Origin: Gracilaria gracilis
Lineage: Eukaryota; Rhodophyta; Florideophyceae; Gracilariales; Gracilariaceae
Direction: 5' to 3'
Length of the DNA stretch: 64,000 bases
Assembly: GCA_030374805.1 (NCBI GenBank)
Contig: JARGSG010000041.1
Coordinates: 1 to 64,000 of the forward strand
Shown here: piece by piece, positions 44,036-55,876 of the stretch
How the letters are laid out: the number at the start of each line of letters is the position of its first letter
Numbering within the stretch: the stretch's first letter is position 1
Translations under genes and position numbers: made by a program
The notes under the pieces: model-generated
Databases searched by the model: none
The model's input: only the letters and a program-made list of their open reading frames with translations
Told to the model about the DNA's origin: nothing

Positions 44036-45165
44036 GCTCCAATATATGTATTGCTCAATACAAGTTGCCAGTTGCAAACTCAATTTTGATCGTTACACGT
44101 GGGTACCGTGTTTGTTGTCCATCACCAGGTTGTTGTAATATATTACACGGCCAAGTATTGTTCATTTGACTTCGTATTCCGCAAGTGTTTGCAAGAGATT
44201 TGTTTGCTACTTGAACCATACTAATTTTGTGGTGTGTTAGCGAGTCGTATGTAGGACAGTACTGTAACAGTCCGGTTCGGAAAGCAAGAAATAAAAACAG
44301 AGAGAGAAAAGAAAGGGTGGTCGAGGTACAGGGAGTCCGCGGTCGCTGGAGAGGCAGTCACACGGTGAGGGAACAGAAAAGGGCACACCCGATGATTCGA
44401 TCTTCATCTGGGTTACTTATTGAGATTGGGAAGCTTTTATAGTGGCCCTTTGCCATCATCAGCTTGTGTGCTGATCTGGGAAATTAAGAACTATGACAAT
44501 AGATGTAGTGCTTGTCCATGGCAAAGAAGGTTGCACAGAGTACTTATCGCAAACAGCGTTATACTCGCAGACGTGATTGAAAATACCCGAGAACACGTCG
44601 AACTGCATTTGCGAGCTACAAAAATTTGCATTGCTGTACAATCCAATAGAAGCATTTGCGCAATAAACGCAACAGCGCATATGAACGTTATCCAACACCC
44701 TCTCAGGTCCAGTTCCAACAGTCCCACGCCGTGCTGAGCGGGCTGTAGTGAGGTGTTTTTGACATGGTGACAGAAAGTAAAAGAATGACACGAGGTTTGA
44801 CAAAGGACTTTGGTGCTACCTGTAAATAAAATGCTCCTAGGTTCATTTTTTATCAATGGATATTTCAAATCGCAAGGTAAATACTAGTCGTCACACGGGG
44901 CAAACCTGTTTGCTGTGCATCACCAGGTTCTTATCGTCGCTACAGGAACAAATCGACGTCACTCCATCCCGCTAGTACAACGCATTTGCGAGTATTTACA
45001 CAAGAGCCCATGTGGCTAACCTGTCACACGTAAGACACATTTTCGGAGAGCAAACCCCTCAGCTGGCTTCTCATCGCTAAACAGGTGAATCATGTGCGCA
45101 ATACACAGTACGAACATACCCCTTCACGGTTAGCTATACACACCATAAACCGAAATCAACCCTAC
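44036..45165 (+). repeat. Dispersed repeat family, copy 1 (interrupted)
   Basis: Part one (about 44036-44231) and part two (about 44786-45165) match consecutive parts of copy 2 at 46.78-47.37 kb. Shared words include TGCTCAATA, CATCACCAGGTTCTTATCG, TAAATACTAGTCGTCACACG, CTTGAACCATACTAATTTTG and CTTCTCATCGCTAAACA. About 550 bp between the two parts (44232-44785) are absent from copy 2. There is no coding capacity in the repeat itself. Confidence 0.7.
44232..44785. other. ~550 bp segment inside repeat copy 1
   Basis: This segment separates two parts that are adjacent in copy 2, so it looks like an insertion into copy 1. It begins with purine-rich sequence (AGAGAGAAAAGAAAGGG) and contains no recognised gene and no clear terminal repeats. 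Confidence 0.4.
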
Positions 45166-45189
45166 CCTCAGATTGTGTCTTCCTAACAT

Positions 45190-46000
45190 ATGACGTGGAA
45201 ACGTGTTACCCCACTATCGACATCAAAAACGCCATTCGAGTGTTGGTTTGTGAACTAACACAAAACACAAGTTTTCATGGCTAACAATGGCTTTTGGTGT
45301 CGAGTGTTACAGTCCATCATGAACAGAAATTACGTTTTTGATGGACATGGGGTACATAGGCAGGTAATTGGAACAGCTACGGAGAGAGCAGTAGCCCCTG
45401 CATTGGTTAATCTTTACCTGTATTGTATACTCTGAATCACATTCGAGAAGTTTGTCAGAAAAGTTATCATAAATTGTCGTTCTACTAATGATGGATTGGT
45501 AGTTGCTCGGAACAGGAAGACTGCTGAAAACCTCATTCAAAGGCTGGACACCTGTTCAAACCTGCGTATGACTTGAGATATCAGTGAAAAGAAGGCAGTC
45601 TACCTGAACCTGGAGATCTACACAGGACGGAGGTTCTTCTTCCACAACACAGTGGTTCTACGGGTTTACACCAAGCCTATTCCGGAGCTTTATCTCCACG
45701 GCAAATACAACCGTCCCATGCACACGCTCACCAGTAAAGTGAAAGGAGAAATGATTCGCTACCTCCGCAATACTACTGATGAACGTACGTGGAAAGCCAA
45801 GGTGGCATTGCTATTGAGATGGCGGCAAAACGAGGATACACTGGAAAGTATCTACGTACCGCGCTGGACTATGTAACCTATCGTGACAGGGCAAGTTACC
45901 TCGAACGAGCCACTTCGAAGAATCCTCATTTTGGAGATTTGGTGAAGTGTCGATTCCACTGGAAATTGAAGGCTTATTGGCGTCAGCTGAAGAACTGGAT
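45190..46000 (+). pseudogene. Reverse-transcriptase relic (Penelope-like or rvt-like)
   Basis: Three plus frames together read as an RT without LTR-element features. LTYDVETCYPTIDI is a palm motif with the first Asp. NRNYVFDGHGVHRQVIGTAT followed by ERAVAPALVNLYLY matches the Q-x-x-GxAMG...P-x-x-xNL motif. A degenerate region stands where the second Asp pair should be. Then come AVYLNLEIYTGRRFFFHNTV, RVYTKPIPELYLHGKYNRP, GEMIRYLRNTTDERTWKAK and RGYTGKYLRTALDYV. The YTKP...YLH...GE-x-x-RY pattern fits Penelope-like or rvt-type RTs better than copia or LINE enzymes. Stops and frameshifts make it a pseudogene. It is flanked on both sides by the dispersed repeat family. Confidence 0.6.
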
Positions 46001-46494
46001 TGAATTTCAACTGCCATATCATGGAATCCGAGGAGATGGCCCGGCGTTCTGCTGTTCTTGCGAGGCGACAGTGTCAGCCGCCATGTCATAAGTGCCATAC
46101 CTTATTGTTATACGCCTGCAGACTTGCTCTAAAGGTCGCCCTGGAAAATGATTCGTTAAGAAGGCCAATAATCGCAGAAGCCGAAAACGCCAGATTCATA
46201 TTTTCACCACGTTTTCACGTTTTGGCACGAGTTTTGGAAAAATCAAAAATTTGGGACGCGCTTCACGCAGCGCGATGACTTGTTACAAATTCATAACCGG
46301 CAAGTTGTAACGGCTGACAGACGCTTTTAGAACGATGACGAGGATTCTTATTTGTGTAGTTACGTACAATGGTAAGTATGTTACGCGATACACGTGTAAT
46401 ACACACGTGCAATATACACGTGCAATATACATTGCATACACACGTGCAATGTAGAAGAATAGAGCAGTGCTAGGGTATTTACAGGTTATATAAA

Positions 46495-46690
46495 GAGCCC
46501 CGGATTCTCCTCCGGTCTCCTTTTCTCCTCCTCATCCCACCCTTGCGCACTGAAGATTTGTAAAGAAGAAGGCGCTCTGCAAACTTCTCTCTCCCTCCCT
46601 TCTCCTCTCCCCTCCCCTCTCTTTTCCCCTCCCTTGCCGAAGTTTCTCTAGTCTTTTAGCCGTCTATCCCTCCCTTTCTTTCATTGTGCG
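46495..46690. repeat. Pyrimidine-rich tract
   Basis: The plus strand is almost all C and T over ~190 bp (CCTCCCTTCTCCTCTCCCC and similar). Low complexity, no gene. Confidence 0.7.
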
Positions 46691-46779
46691 TGACGCTGCA
46701 CACCCTCAACGCAGTTATTCAACATAAACACCATAATAAAACTGCTCCTTTTTCGGGAACCGTTAATAGAATGCTTCTA

Positions 46780-47370
46780 TATCAGTATGGCTCAATAAAA
46801 GTTACCAGTCGCGAATACAATGTTGATGCTTACATGTGGCAAAAGTGTTTATTGTAAAACGCCAGGGTATTCTCATAGGTTACGGGACCAAATTTTGGTC
46901 CACATGACCTCTTCATCTGCCGATAATTGCGAGAGATTGGCTTCCTACTTGAACCATATTAATTTTGTAATGATAGAATTGAAACTATCACACCAAGATA
47001 AACATGAGATTTTGATGCTAACTGTAGATAAAATGCTCCTATGTTGTGTGTTCTCAATGAATATTTCTAACCGCGAGTTAAGTACTAGACGTGACACGTA
47101 GGAAACCTGTGTGCTTTGCATCACCTGGTGCTTGTCGTAGGTTACAGGAACCTAACAACGTCGCTGTATTACATTTGTACCACGCATTTGCCACCATGTT
47201 CGTAAAGGCTCATGTGGCACACCTTTCACACGTACTACACGATTTCTGAAAGAAGACCCTCAGCTTGCTTCTCATCGCTAAACACGGGAATCGTGTGTGC
47301 GATAGACAGTACGATTGTACCTATTCCACTATAGCTATAAACACCATGATCCCCAAACAACTTGCCAGCC
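46780..47370 (+). repeat. Dispersed repeat family, copy 2 (contiguous)
   Basis: This is the least interrupted plus-strand copy. It runs from the GCTCAATAAAAGTTACCAG region through TTGGCTTCCTACTTGAACC, TAAAATGCTCCTATG, AAGTACTAGACGTGACACG, CATCACCTGGTGCTTGTCG and CTTCTCATCGCTAAACACG to about 47370. The consensus units repeat a CACGTG...TGTTT...CACCAGG block about twice, so the element itself has an internal duplication. Confidence 0.7.
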
Positions 47371-47749
47371 ATAATGTTTTCAGTGCTTTCTAAATTGCCC
47401 GGCGGCTACAAAATTAGCATTCCAAAATTATGAGGGTGCTTATGGATAATATTTCGAGTACCATGGGTCTTTTCTACAAATATGACTGAGCCGAAGACAC
47501 TTTAAATGGTTATGATTCACATTCAATATTTAGACAAAATTTTAAAACTCAATTTTCACCCATTTCCTGCCTTTTTCAGACCCTGAAAATACCATGAGTG
47601 TAAAGCTATTTTAAATCTGTTGCACCTCCCTTCAGACCCCCGGCGGTTGGGGGCTCTGTCCCCAAACCCTCGGTTCGTTTCGACTTCCGATACCGTTGCA
47701 ACACGACTAGTCACAATGCTACACAGATTATTGCGCTTCTTCTTGTCGT

Positions 47750-50700
47750 TATTCATCTCGGACTCGGAAAGAAGATCCCAAAATTCAACCTCTTTAAGTT
47801 TCCACGTTGCACGTTTGTACAGATCAGTAGCGCTAAAATGGGTGACAAACTGTCAAAAGTTACAAACGTTACTGCTATTCTGCCTTCACCTCTCTTCAGG
47901 TTCCCCAGCCAGAGCCACAGAACTCTCCACCTTGCCTGTTGTAAATGACGCACATGGAATGAGGAACATGTTCGTTTCCCAAGGTCACCTCACGTTTGTA
48001 ACAAGGTGGTATAAAGCACGTGCAGTGAAGGGATACGCGAAGCCGATTCCGAGGTTTCCCGATAAGAAAACCAGCGATGATCTGCTTACGTACATCTCGC
48101 TTGTACGACCCATAGAAGTGGCGTTGGTGCAATCTCTATACGGAGAAAAAGCAGCCTCTGAACACTACAGTAGACTATTTTCAACCAAAGGCCGCGCAAT
48201 GAGTGAATGCTACATCCGAAACTCAATATCAGCCAGATTTGTTTTTTAATGGTATAAAGCTTAACTTCAACGACCATCGTGGATATAACGTTGGAATGGT
48301 CCCTTTCGTGGCAGAAGAAAGCACATGGGCTTGTGAAAGAGATGTGCCAAGAAGTTCGTGAGGTTGGCCACCAGCAAGCTGGGCACAGTGTCGAAATAGC
48401 GGAGAGGGCTTATGCTCGAACTCGGGAAGAGCTCTCTGATCTACAATGGTCTAAGTTGCAATTGTATCGAGCGTGGTCTACTCAATGGCACTGTCTTCTT
48501 CGTCTCCGAAATGCAGTAGAATCAACTTCCGAAAACGAAAAGATGTTGCATCCTTTTAACAAACAGAAATCGGTCTCATCCGCACAACCTCAGGTACTGG
48601 AGTTTGATCTGAAGGACGGAAGTAAGCCGAAATTCTCGAGTACTACGGAGGGTACTCCAGCCACTTCGGGTATTTAATTTGTTCCTTGAGGTTCACATAA
48701 TCGTACAATCGTTCATCATCATCTCCCTTCGGAACAACCTTCAAGTGCTCCTAGATCTTTTTCAACATTGTGCAGGGAAGGAGTGAATTTGTTTGATGCA
48801 TTGAATTGCAATCATGAGAAAAATCTACCGCATATGTTGACCAAGCTGCGAGCAATGCTAAATTATAGCGATGCGGTGTTCAGATCCATGACACAATTCT
48901 CCGTCACTGCTGCAGTTTCTGAAAGAAAGCACAACGTTTTGGCAGTAATGCCAACCGGATCAGGAAAATCTTTGTGTGTGCTGCTTCCTACTCATATGAA
49001 CAGGGAAGAGATTCTACTATTATCTTCTTTCCACTGGTTTCATTGGTCAAAGAACTCGAGCGACGAGCTTCGAAGCTGAATATATCCCATTGTTCAGATC
49101 TCAAGAGTACAAGTTCTCAATTAGCTGATCTTTACATTTTTGTCCCTGAAAAGCTTAGGCAGCCACCATTTCGACAGTTAACTAACACACTGGTAGAATC
49201 GAATCGCTTGTCTTCTGTTGTTATCGATGAAGCCCATCTCACATTTTCGTGGGCCAGTTTCCGTTGCAGTCTCCAAGATGTTCGGCACGCTCTGTTACAC
49301 ATTCCCCGATACATACCGCCTATCTTTGACTGCGACGCTACCTCCATCTGAAAGGTCAAGTATTATCGCTCTTCATGGTAAGCGCTTAGCGTTAGTGTTT
49401 CCCATGCCAACGGTAAGTAGTAACCTCGAAATCAAAGTATTTACAGTTTCATTTCTTCAATCTGGAAGGACCAGAGCCGTATCCGGCGCGTTCAATTCCG
49501 TTCGTCACGCCCTTTTGCAGAAAACAGTTTCAGTTCTAAATCAGGAGGTCACTGGTATATGTCAAAAACTGTTGAGATCCCCGCAGCCACAGGAAGATTT
49601 TTTTCGGGTTTTGGTTTATGCTATGTGTTGACAAGACGTCGAATACATTTCTGATGTTCCCCGGAGTGTTTATGATTCTGCTCTTGCGTCCTATGGCCAA
49701 TCTAGATCGTCCAACATGAGAACAAACGTGCAAGTCATACACTACCATGCTGGTATGAGCCAATCAAGGAGAACCGATGTGCACAATCAATGGATGGGTT
49801 GCTTCAGTGACTCCGACAGTAACAAGGAACGAAAATCTTTTTCGATCATTGTCATGGTATGCACATGCGCCTCTGGAGCAGAGCTTGATGTGCCAAACGT
49901 AAGACTCGTAATACACGTCGGAGGTTCCGGATCATTAGTGGATTATACACAAGAGGCGGGTAGAGCAGGAAGAGATGGTCAGATCGGAAGATGTCTGGTC
50001 GTATGTTCAAAAGCCTTTGCAGATAATCATGAGAGACTTCTAGACCTCGAAGAAAGAGATACAAAGACGGCTGGAAGTTTCCGAAAACTAGAAGATTGGG
50101 TTCAGATGCGACAGTGGTTGGAGAACAATGTTCTTTTTCGGAAGAACTGGTTATATGGTGCTATGGATGAAGCTCAGCCAGGTTGCTGCATTTCAACTTC
50201 GATTCAGTTAATTGCGATATATGCAACCGGTGGTTTACTCCGATATCTGTCATTGATGGCAGGGACATTTCCAAAAGGTCACCCGCACTGTCTGATAACC
50301 CCAAGATATCGTTAGAGAGTGAATTCGTAACCGAGGAATTTGACATCCCTCAACTTATTAGTACTACAATGGGGGTTGAAACCCCATTCTCAATCTCAAA
50401 TTAATCCTTTCTATACCCTTCAATCACAACTCACACCCTATACATCTACCTTGAGAGAATATATAGAAACATGTGAGTCCGCGGTCAAGGAGTTTCGACA
50501 CGACTGTATGGTGTGCGTTGTGTTGTACGGGAGAGTTCAGATGGTTGAGTGCCACTTTTGTCATTGGAAGCAACGGAGATGTTATCGATGCCACTCGCTG
50601 AGTCACAATGTGTCAAACTGTGGAAAAAGCACCAAGTTCGCGAGAAAACTGTGCTTCAAATTTGGAATGGCATACATCGAAGGCCAGAAGGTGCACACTG

Positions 50701-50760
50701 AAGAGATTGGATACGGTCCTACTTGTACATTGGTTTCGCTTTGAGATTTGGGATGGTTTC
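47750..50760 (+). pseudogene. Helicase family copy 1: YR-like domain + RecQ-like helicase + Cys knuckles, broken
   Basis: The copy starts inside the YR-like domain (LHLSSGSPARATELSTLPVV, AVKGYAKPIPRFPDKK, then GHQQAGHSVEIAERAYART). The helicase follows in at least three frames: VLAVMPTGSGKSLCVLLP (Walker A), VVIDEAHLTFSWASFR (DEAH box), SLTATLPPSERS (motif III) and TQEAGRAGRDGQIGR (motif VI). Cys pairs (CHFCHWKQRRCYRCHSLSH) and VHTEEIGYGPTC end it. The N-terminal zinc finger of copy 2 is missing. Frameshifts at about 49.05, 49.3, 49.63 and 50.3 kb make it inactive. Role of the family: ATP-dependent 3'-5' DNA unwinding, by RecQ analogy. Confidence 0.8.
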
Positions 50761-51439
50761 TGTGGCGAAGAAGCGCAAACGCTCGAAAGAGTATAGTGTC
50801 GGAGCTCTTCGATGACGAGTTTTCCCAGAAGTTTCATAGCTTGGATGGAAGCTCTGGTGTGTCTGGTAGAGAAATACTTTCGCAGCAAGATCTATTGTTT
50901 GGAAATTGAATGATAAAGACCTCAGGTGAAATACCTAATCTCATTGCACTTGGGTCTTGATAGTGTCAGAAACATGCACCTCATTTGGAGAGGACTACAT
51001 AGCCGCGCCACTGATGCCGCCTTTCCTTCATATCTCATTTCCTGCAACAAATGCGGATTAAACTTTTTTCTCAACGGGAAGCACCCCATTCTAGAGAGAG
51101 AACCCTTTGAATCCTTCTTGACAGCAGTAGTCTTCTTTTAATAATTAGAAAGTTCGATGTATGCTGGATTACGTGGTTCTGGATTCCTGGAAGGCAGACA
51201 CTTGAATCCAGCCGTTTTAGCCACCACCCCATCGTCCACACACGTGACACCAAAAAATTGGAATAAACTTTGGATTCAACGGTTGTCCACAGGCTGGGCC
51301 AATTTCGTACACACTTCCTTTACGTGCTTGATTCAATGATGCCGCCAGTGCGCAGGAAGCACTGCAGTGGCCCTCACGTACACGTAGCACTTCATTCCGT
51401 GTAGAAGATATATGTAAAACGCAGTAAGCTTTCTGGACT

Positions 51440-53245
51440 CTAGGATCACTGATAAATCGAGAAGGCAGTACATGTCTGGAGCAGACCGTCTCCTTGAAGC
51501 CGGTGTTGTGGACAAGCTGTGCTGCTTGGAGACAATTAAACCCGTTTCGTTTCGCATTAGTTCTCTAAGTGCAGCTCGACTGTGGTGTATACAGAGGATA
51601 CAAGGGACAGTACTAACCTGGATTTTAGATGCGAAAGGTGGAACGAAGCTAAGGTGTAAGTTTTCGAACATTTCGAAGAAGAAGGAGGTTTTCCACAAAT
51701 CGCAAGTTCAGAAGCAAACAGAGAAGAAAGATTGAGTCCCTCCTCCATCGAACTGGGAGCACTACATTGATTGGAGCTGCCAGGGTTCGATCAGGCTCAT
51801 TGAAGAAGTGCAAAAGAAGTTATCAGACGAGGATTTAATCGTTGTTAGTGCTACAGGAAACACGTCTTACGTCGTTAAAGGAAATCACGACAGGATTCGT
51901 GCCGTAGATCTCGTCAAATCAAAGTTGCAGAAGGAGTACAGAAACGACGCCCCTTTCGATCTTGCACAACTGATTCAAGAGCAATGCGTTCAAGTTGAGG
52001 AAGAGAACCGTAGGAAAGAAGGCTTGGTCGTGGAGGGCAGCTTGTTGGACAAGTCAATGCGTTTGCTTCCACCGCAGATTTAGTGCATAAAGAGGCTGAA
52101 TAACGCCAAGGATCACTCATTACTCTTCACTTTGAACTACTTGAACAACTGGACGGAGGCTGCTGTGAAAACCATGTTTGTGGTTGGCCCAATACTGACC
52201 AGGGGATGGTGGGACAAACCGTGGCGAACGAATGATACAGGACTGAAAACTCATCAATCTGATGTATTAGCCCACAAACTAAATATCACCAACGCCCAAG
52301 ACCTTGTTTGGCGAAAGCCTATATCCCTGCTATTCGTGTGCGGTTTCAATCACTGGTCACTGGGAGTTGTGGTGAACTTGCCGAGTTTTTTTGGGTATCT
52401 CCGAAAAAGGAAAAGAGCAAAGCACCAAACGTTATTTGACAGTAGAGCACAGGGCCAAAATTATATGGCTGGACAGCCTGAAGGACTCCCCTCATGCACG
52501 GCTTAGTCCGAAACTATTACGTTATTTCCAAGCCGTATACACCGGAAAGTCAGTACCATACACAGCATTGCGTCTGAACCTCAAGATTCACCAATACCGC
52601 CGTGATTTGCTGAAGAAGAGGGAATGTGGCTTCTAATGTACATACTTCGCGTCACTCATAGCGAAGAGTATGCATATGTTTCTGAGAGCAACTGTGGCAG
52701 AGATGATCAGCTACCTAGAAAACACTGCAGTAACCTACAGTTTTTCGCAGTACTCAAACGAGATCCATACTCGCATTCGTTTTATGCGCACCAAGTATGA
52801 GCATAGGCGAAGAGGTGCCATACGAAGCAACATCTTTTACTGGCCTACGAAGGCGTTTGCAGCAATTCACGTCAACGGAGATGTATCCGAACACCCTGCG
52901 CAACAGTGTCACTCTCCACATGGGAATCAGGTTGCGCCTCTCGGTGCGTTCACTCCAGAAGTCGATCGTACTGCACAGGAACATATCTTCTGCTCTCACA
53001 AGCCTGGCCAAATTGTGAAACACCTTTCAGAGGAACCAGAAAAAGAATTTCACACGGGTACTGCGTCCAACACAGTATGCAATATTGAGCATCCCAAAGA
53101 CAATGAAAACATTACTTTCATAGTCCAGGAAGGCAACAATTTGAAAACTTGTAGGGATGTAGACAGTGCTCTTCGCGATGAATGGGAGAAGGCACTAGCA
53201 CGAGTTCGAAACATATATACGAAGATGAGAATGACGCGCCCGTAA
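51440..53245 (+). pseudogene. Decayed second copy of gene A (Ulp1 part)
   Basis: Segments match gene A in order. MSGADRLLEAGVV matches ISGAQRLLRAGVV (gene A ~232). NWEHYIDWSCQGS matches GWESYIDWTQPGT (~328). LNYLNNW matches IQYLSNW (~455). FNHWSLGVVVNLPS matches ANHWTLAVVVNFPS (catalytic His). IIWLDSL matches VFWIDSM (catalytic Asp). RECGF matches LECGF (catalytic Cys) and is followed at once by a TAA (52634-52636). Downstream, TVAEMISYL and EKALARVRNIYTKM match the gene A C-terminus. Several frameshifts are present. The ParB-like N-terminus is not recognisable in 50.9-51.4 kb. It follows helicase copy 1 in the same orientation. Confidence 0.85.
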
Positions 53246-54090
53246 ATGTGAATGACTCCTTCCAGAATGGAGTATTTTGTACTCCATTTTTGAATAGTGA
53301 CTATAATATTTGTTTTGGATGAATGGAATATATGATTCAACGTCTTCACCACCATCATGAACAGACCAACACATCTCATGTCGGCCAGTGCCAGAAACGG
53401 GCTCAAGCAAATCACCGTATGAAAGCCCATTTTATTGCATGGAATACATTTATGCATCCGTGAAGCATCCAAAATTTTGTACCACCCTTCCACAGTGTGT
53501 ATTATTTTTATAATACATTCCAGGGTAATTGGAATTTAACTGAACGACTTCAGGACCGCTAGGCTGAGAAATATATGTTATCTTAGCCGACACCGGAAAC
53601 AAGCTCATGCAAATCACCGTATCAACCCCATCTGTTCCCATGGAAAGGCCACGTACCTGTCAAGCTTTCAAAATTTCGCATTACATTTTCGAAATGTACT
53701 ACCATAAATTCATGGATACTCGGAATGGATATTTGGAATGTGCTTCAACGACTTGAAATCATTCAGGCACCGACAAATGCAGGTTAGCTCAGCCCATTCC
53801 CAAGACACGCTCAAGCAAATCACCGTATCTACGCGCATTTTTTTCATGGAAGTTTCATGCATCTATCAGGCACTCACAATTTCGTGCTTCATTGTGTCAT
53901 GAATAATTGGAATGCTATTGAACGACTTCCGAACTCTCAGGCAGTAGGGAAAACATGTGATTGCAGTCGGTGTGCCCAAAATATTCAAGCAAATCCTCAT
54001 ATCGTCGTACAATTGCTCTCATGAAAACTTCATGTATCCATCGAGCAAACAGGATTTAATTGGACTTGTTACCGCCTTTTTCGACATTAC
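53240..54090. repeat. ~170-206 bp tandem degenerate repeat, about four units
   Basis: The landmark GCTCAAGCAAATCACCGTAT recurs with few changes at 53401, 53603, 53809 and about 53983 (spacings 202, 206, ~174). Between landmarks each unit has a TTGGAAT...GAACGACTT block and a CAGGC/AGGCT block. Units are strongly diverged. No gene. Confidence 0.75.
53266..53288. repeat. Hairpin with GGAGTA stem, copy 1
   Basis: AATGGAGTA and TACTCCATT form a 9 bp stem around TTTTG. It sits just after the end of the gene A relic. A longer version with the same stem core lies at 59886-59914. Confidence 0.6.
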
Positions 54091-54779
54091 CTCAAAAGAT
54101 GGGCTTCAAAATTCTATCGTTATTTTATTTCAAAATTACGCACAACGTGGATAATTTTGAAGTCGATGTCTCAGTAGATCAAACGCAAGATCTACATCGG
54201 GGCAAAGTTTGGAACCTTCAGGACCGTCATCAACGTCAAATTGTATCATCGGCTATTATGTTTTACACTACAGATCCATGTCACTCGCACCAAATGACCG
54301 GCTTGCATCTATCTCTCACACCCGCTACAAGTTACAGGTGTCCCTACTCCGGTAGTTTCCCGCGAACTGAGGAGAACAACTGTCTCGCGTTCATCAACTC
54401 TTCGCATGTGCCAAAACCTTTACTCCTAGCACCCATTTCTAGACGATAGTGTTCTGTCTACCTCTCTCCTATCCCGGGTGAAGATATATACATCTTATCA
54501 TCAGAGTGTAGAGCTACGCCATGGAAGAGTGCATCGTACTTCCATCCTCTCCAACAGTGGATCCTGAAACAGTGTCGATCGTAATCAATACCATTGGATT
54601 CCCCCCCAATCTGCATCCAATGCCATTGTGGAATGCCATCCGAGCGAGTACCTGAGGCACATTTGGTCACAAAACACTCGATCCCACTACACGAGTCTCG
54701 TTATATATCACAGGAAGAATGGGTAAGGAATAGGAAGAGAAGTTCCGCTCTGAGTCCTTCGCCCCGGTAACGTATACGT
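54091..54779. other. No supported gene
   Basis: A plus frame at 54060-54449 contains an H/C-rich stretch (TDPCHSHQMTGLHLSLTPAT) without a recognised family. Nothing else can be supported before helicase copy 2 begins. Confidence 0.35.
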
Positions 54780-54850
54780 TATAACTTAAGGCTCCTGATA
54801 TTGAGAAAGGGAAAACCTACGCAGCTCTCGATCCTCTTGCTGGTCTCCAG

Positions 54851-55060
54851 GTGTTTAATGGATTTCAGTGTGCGAGATGTTCGTCTTGTTACACTCAGAG
54901 GAAGGCGCTGAAAGTGCATCTCCGCAAGGCCCATAGTTCTGGCCAGGCTCCGGAACGTCAGTTAGAAGCACGACTTCGTGGCACAGTGAAGCTCCAAACC
55001 CTTTACTCATCTGGACGACTGCGCAAAAACTTTCCTGTTGTCTCTCGGAGACCCTATTAG
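54851..55060 (+). CDS. OrsD-like C2H2 zinc finger of helicase copy 2
   Basis: FQCARCSSCYTQRKALKVH continues with LRKAH, giving C-x2-C...H-x4-H, as in the finger that opens OrsD (DUF3505) domains. The frame continues with ERQLEARLRGTVKLQTLY and stops at 55058-55060, after which homologous-looking sequence goes on in another frame. It is probably DNA-binding. Confidence 0.55.
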   Translation: MFNGFQCARCSSCYTQRKALKVHLRKAHSSGQAPERQLEARLRGTVKLQTLYSSGRLRKNFPVVSRRPY

Positions 55061-55876
55061 AGAATTGATAGTCGTCGCCACCGCGGCTAAGGTTTCCAAC
55101 TTCGCAACAGAGGAACTTTCTCTGTGCAATCTAACGAGCGTGGATGGACCAAGTATTAGAAAAGCCGCAAAAAGTATCTTCGGCATGTGAGCGAAGTTGA
55201 ATGGAAATATGAATGGTATTGAAGGTGATGACAAGCTGAAATCCACTTTTGCTTCAATCTCCCGCGTTAACGACATTCTAAAAGATCGCAACCTTCAACT
55301 TCCCGAAGCACATTGGCTCGGCTTCAGTGACGTGTCTGACAACAAGTCCTTCTCATCCATTACCGAAGACGTTCGCTCATATCTCACGACAATCCCCAAA
55401 ATCACTCTGGATATCCCTCCCTCCGTTCTAACGTGGTGCAAGGTAAGATACAAGGGCGATCGCCAGCAGACGTTTAGAACGGTTTTGGCCAAGGTTTGTT
55501 GGCAGTACTCGTCAAAAGTACTCCGTTTTGTGCTGTTTCTATGTAGAGCAAGTCAATCATGCGCAGATTTATACATACCAGCATTCAAGAGGCTCTCCAA
55601 CTATATATGGAATATTGATACTATCTTCCAAGTTCGAGAGACCCACAGAAAGATTGAGAAATGTCAAAGAGAAGGCAACTTTTGCATAATCTGCTAAGGG
55701 GCACTCTTCTGCGATCCTGGCCCTTGTGTCACTCTAATCGTATGATGGACGTGAAGACCTTCTTCTGTACGAGTTGTGTGAAACAGGATGGAGAGGAAGC
55801 GTATAAGTTCCATGAACCATGAAAAGTAACCAAATTTCTTGCAGCACTTCAGTATGCAAATAGTTGCTGCGCAATC

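Noticed and set aside
47636-47680. GC-rich CCCCGGCGGTTGGGGGCTCTGTCCCC-type stretch as a regulatory RNA
   Set aside because: It forms a short stem, but such G/C words are common repeats in algal genomes and nothing around it supports an RNA gene.
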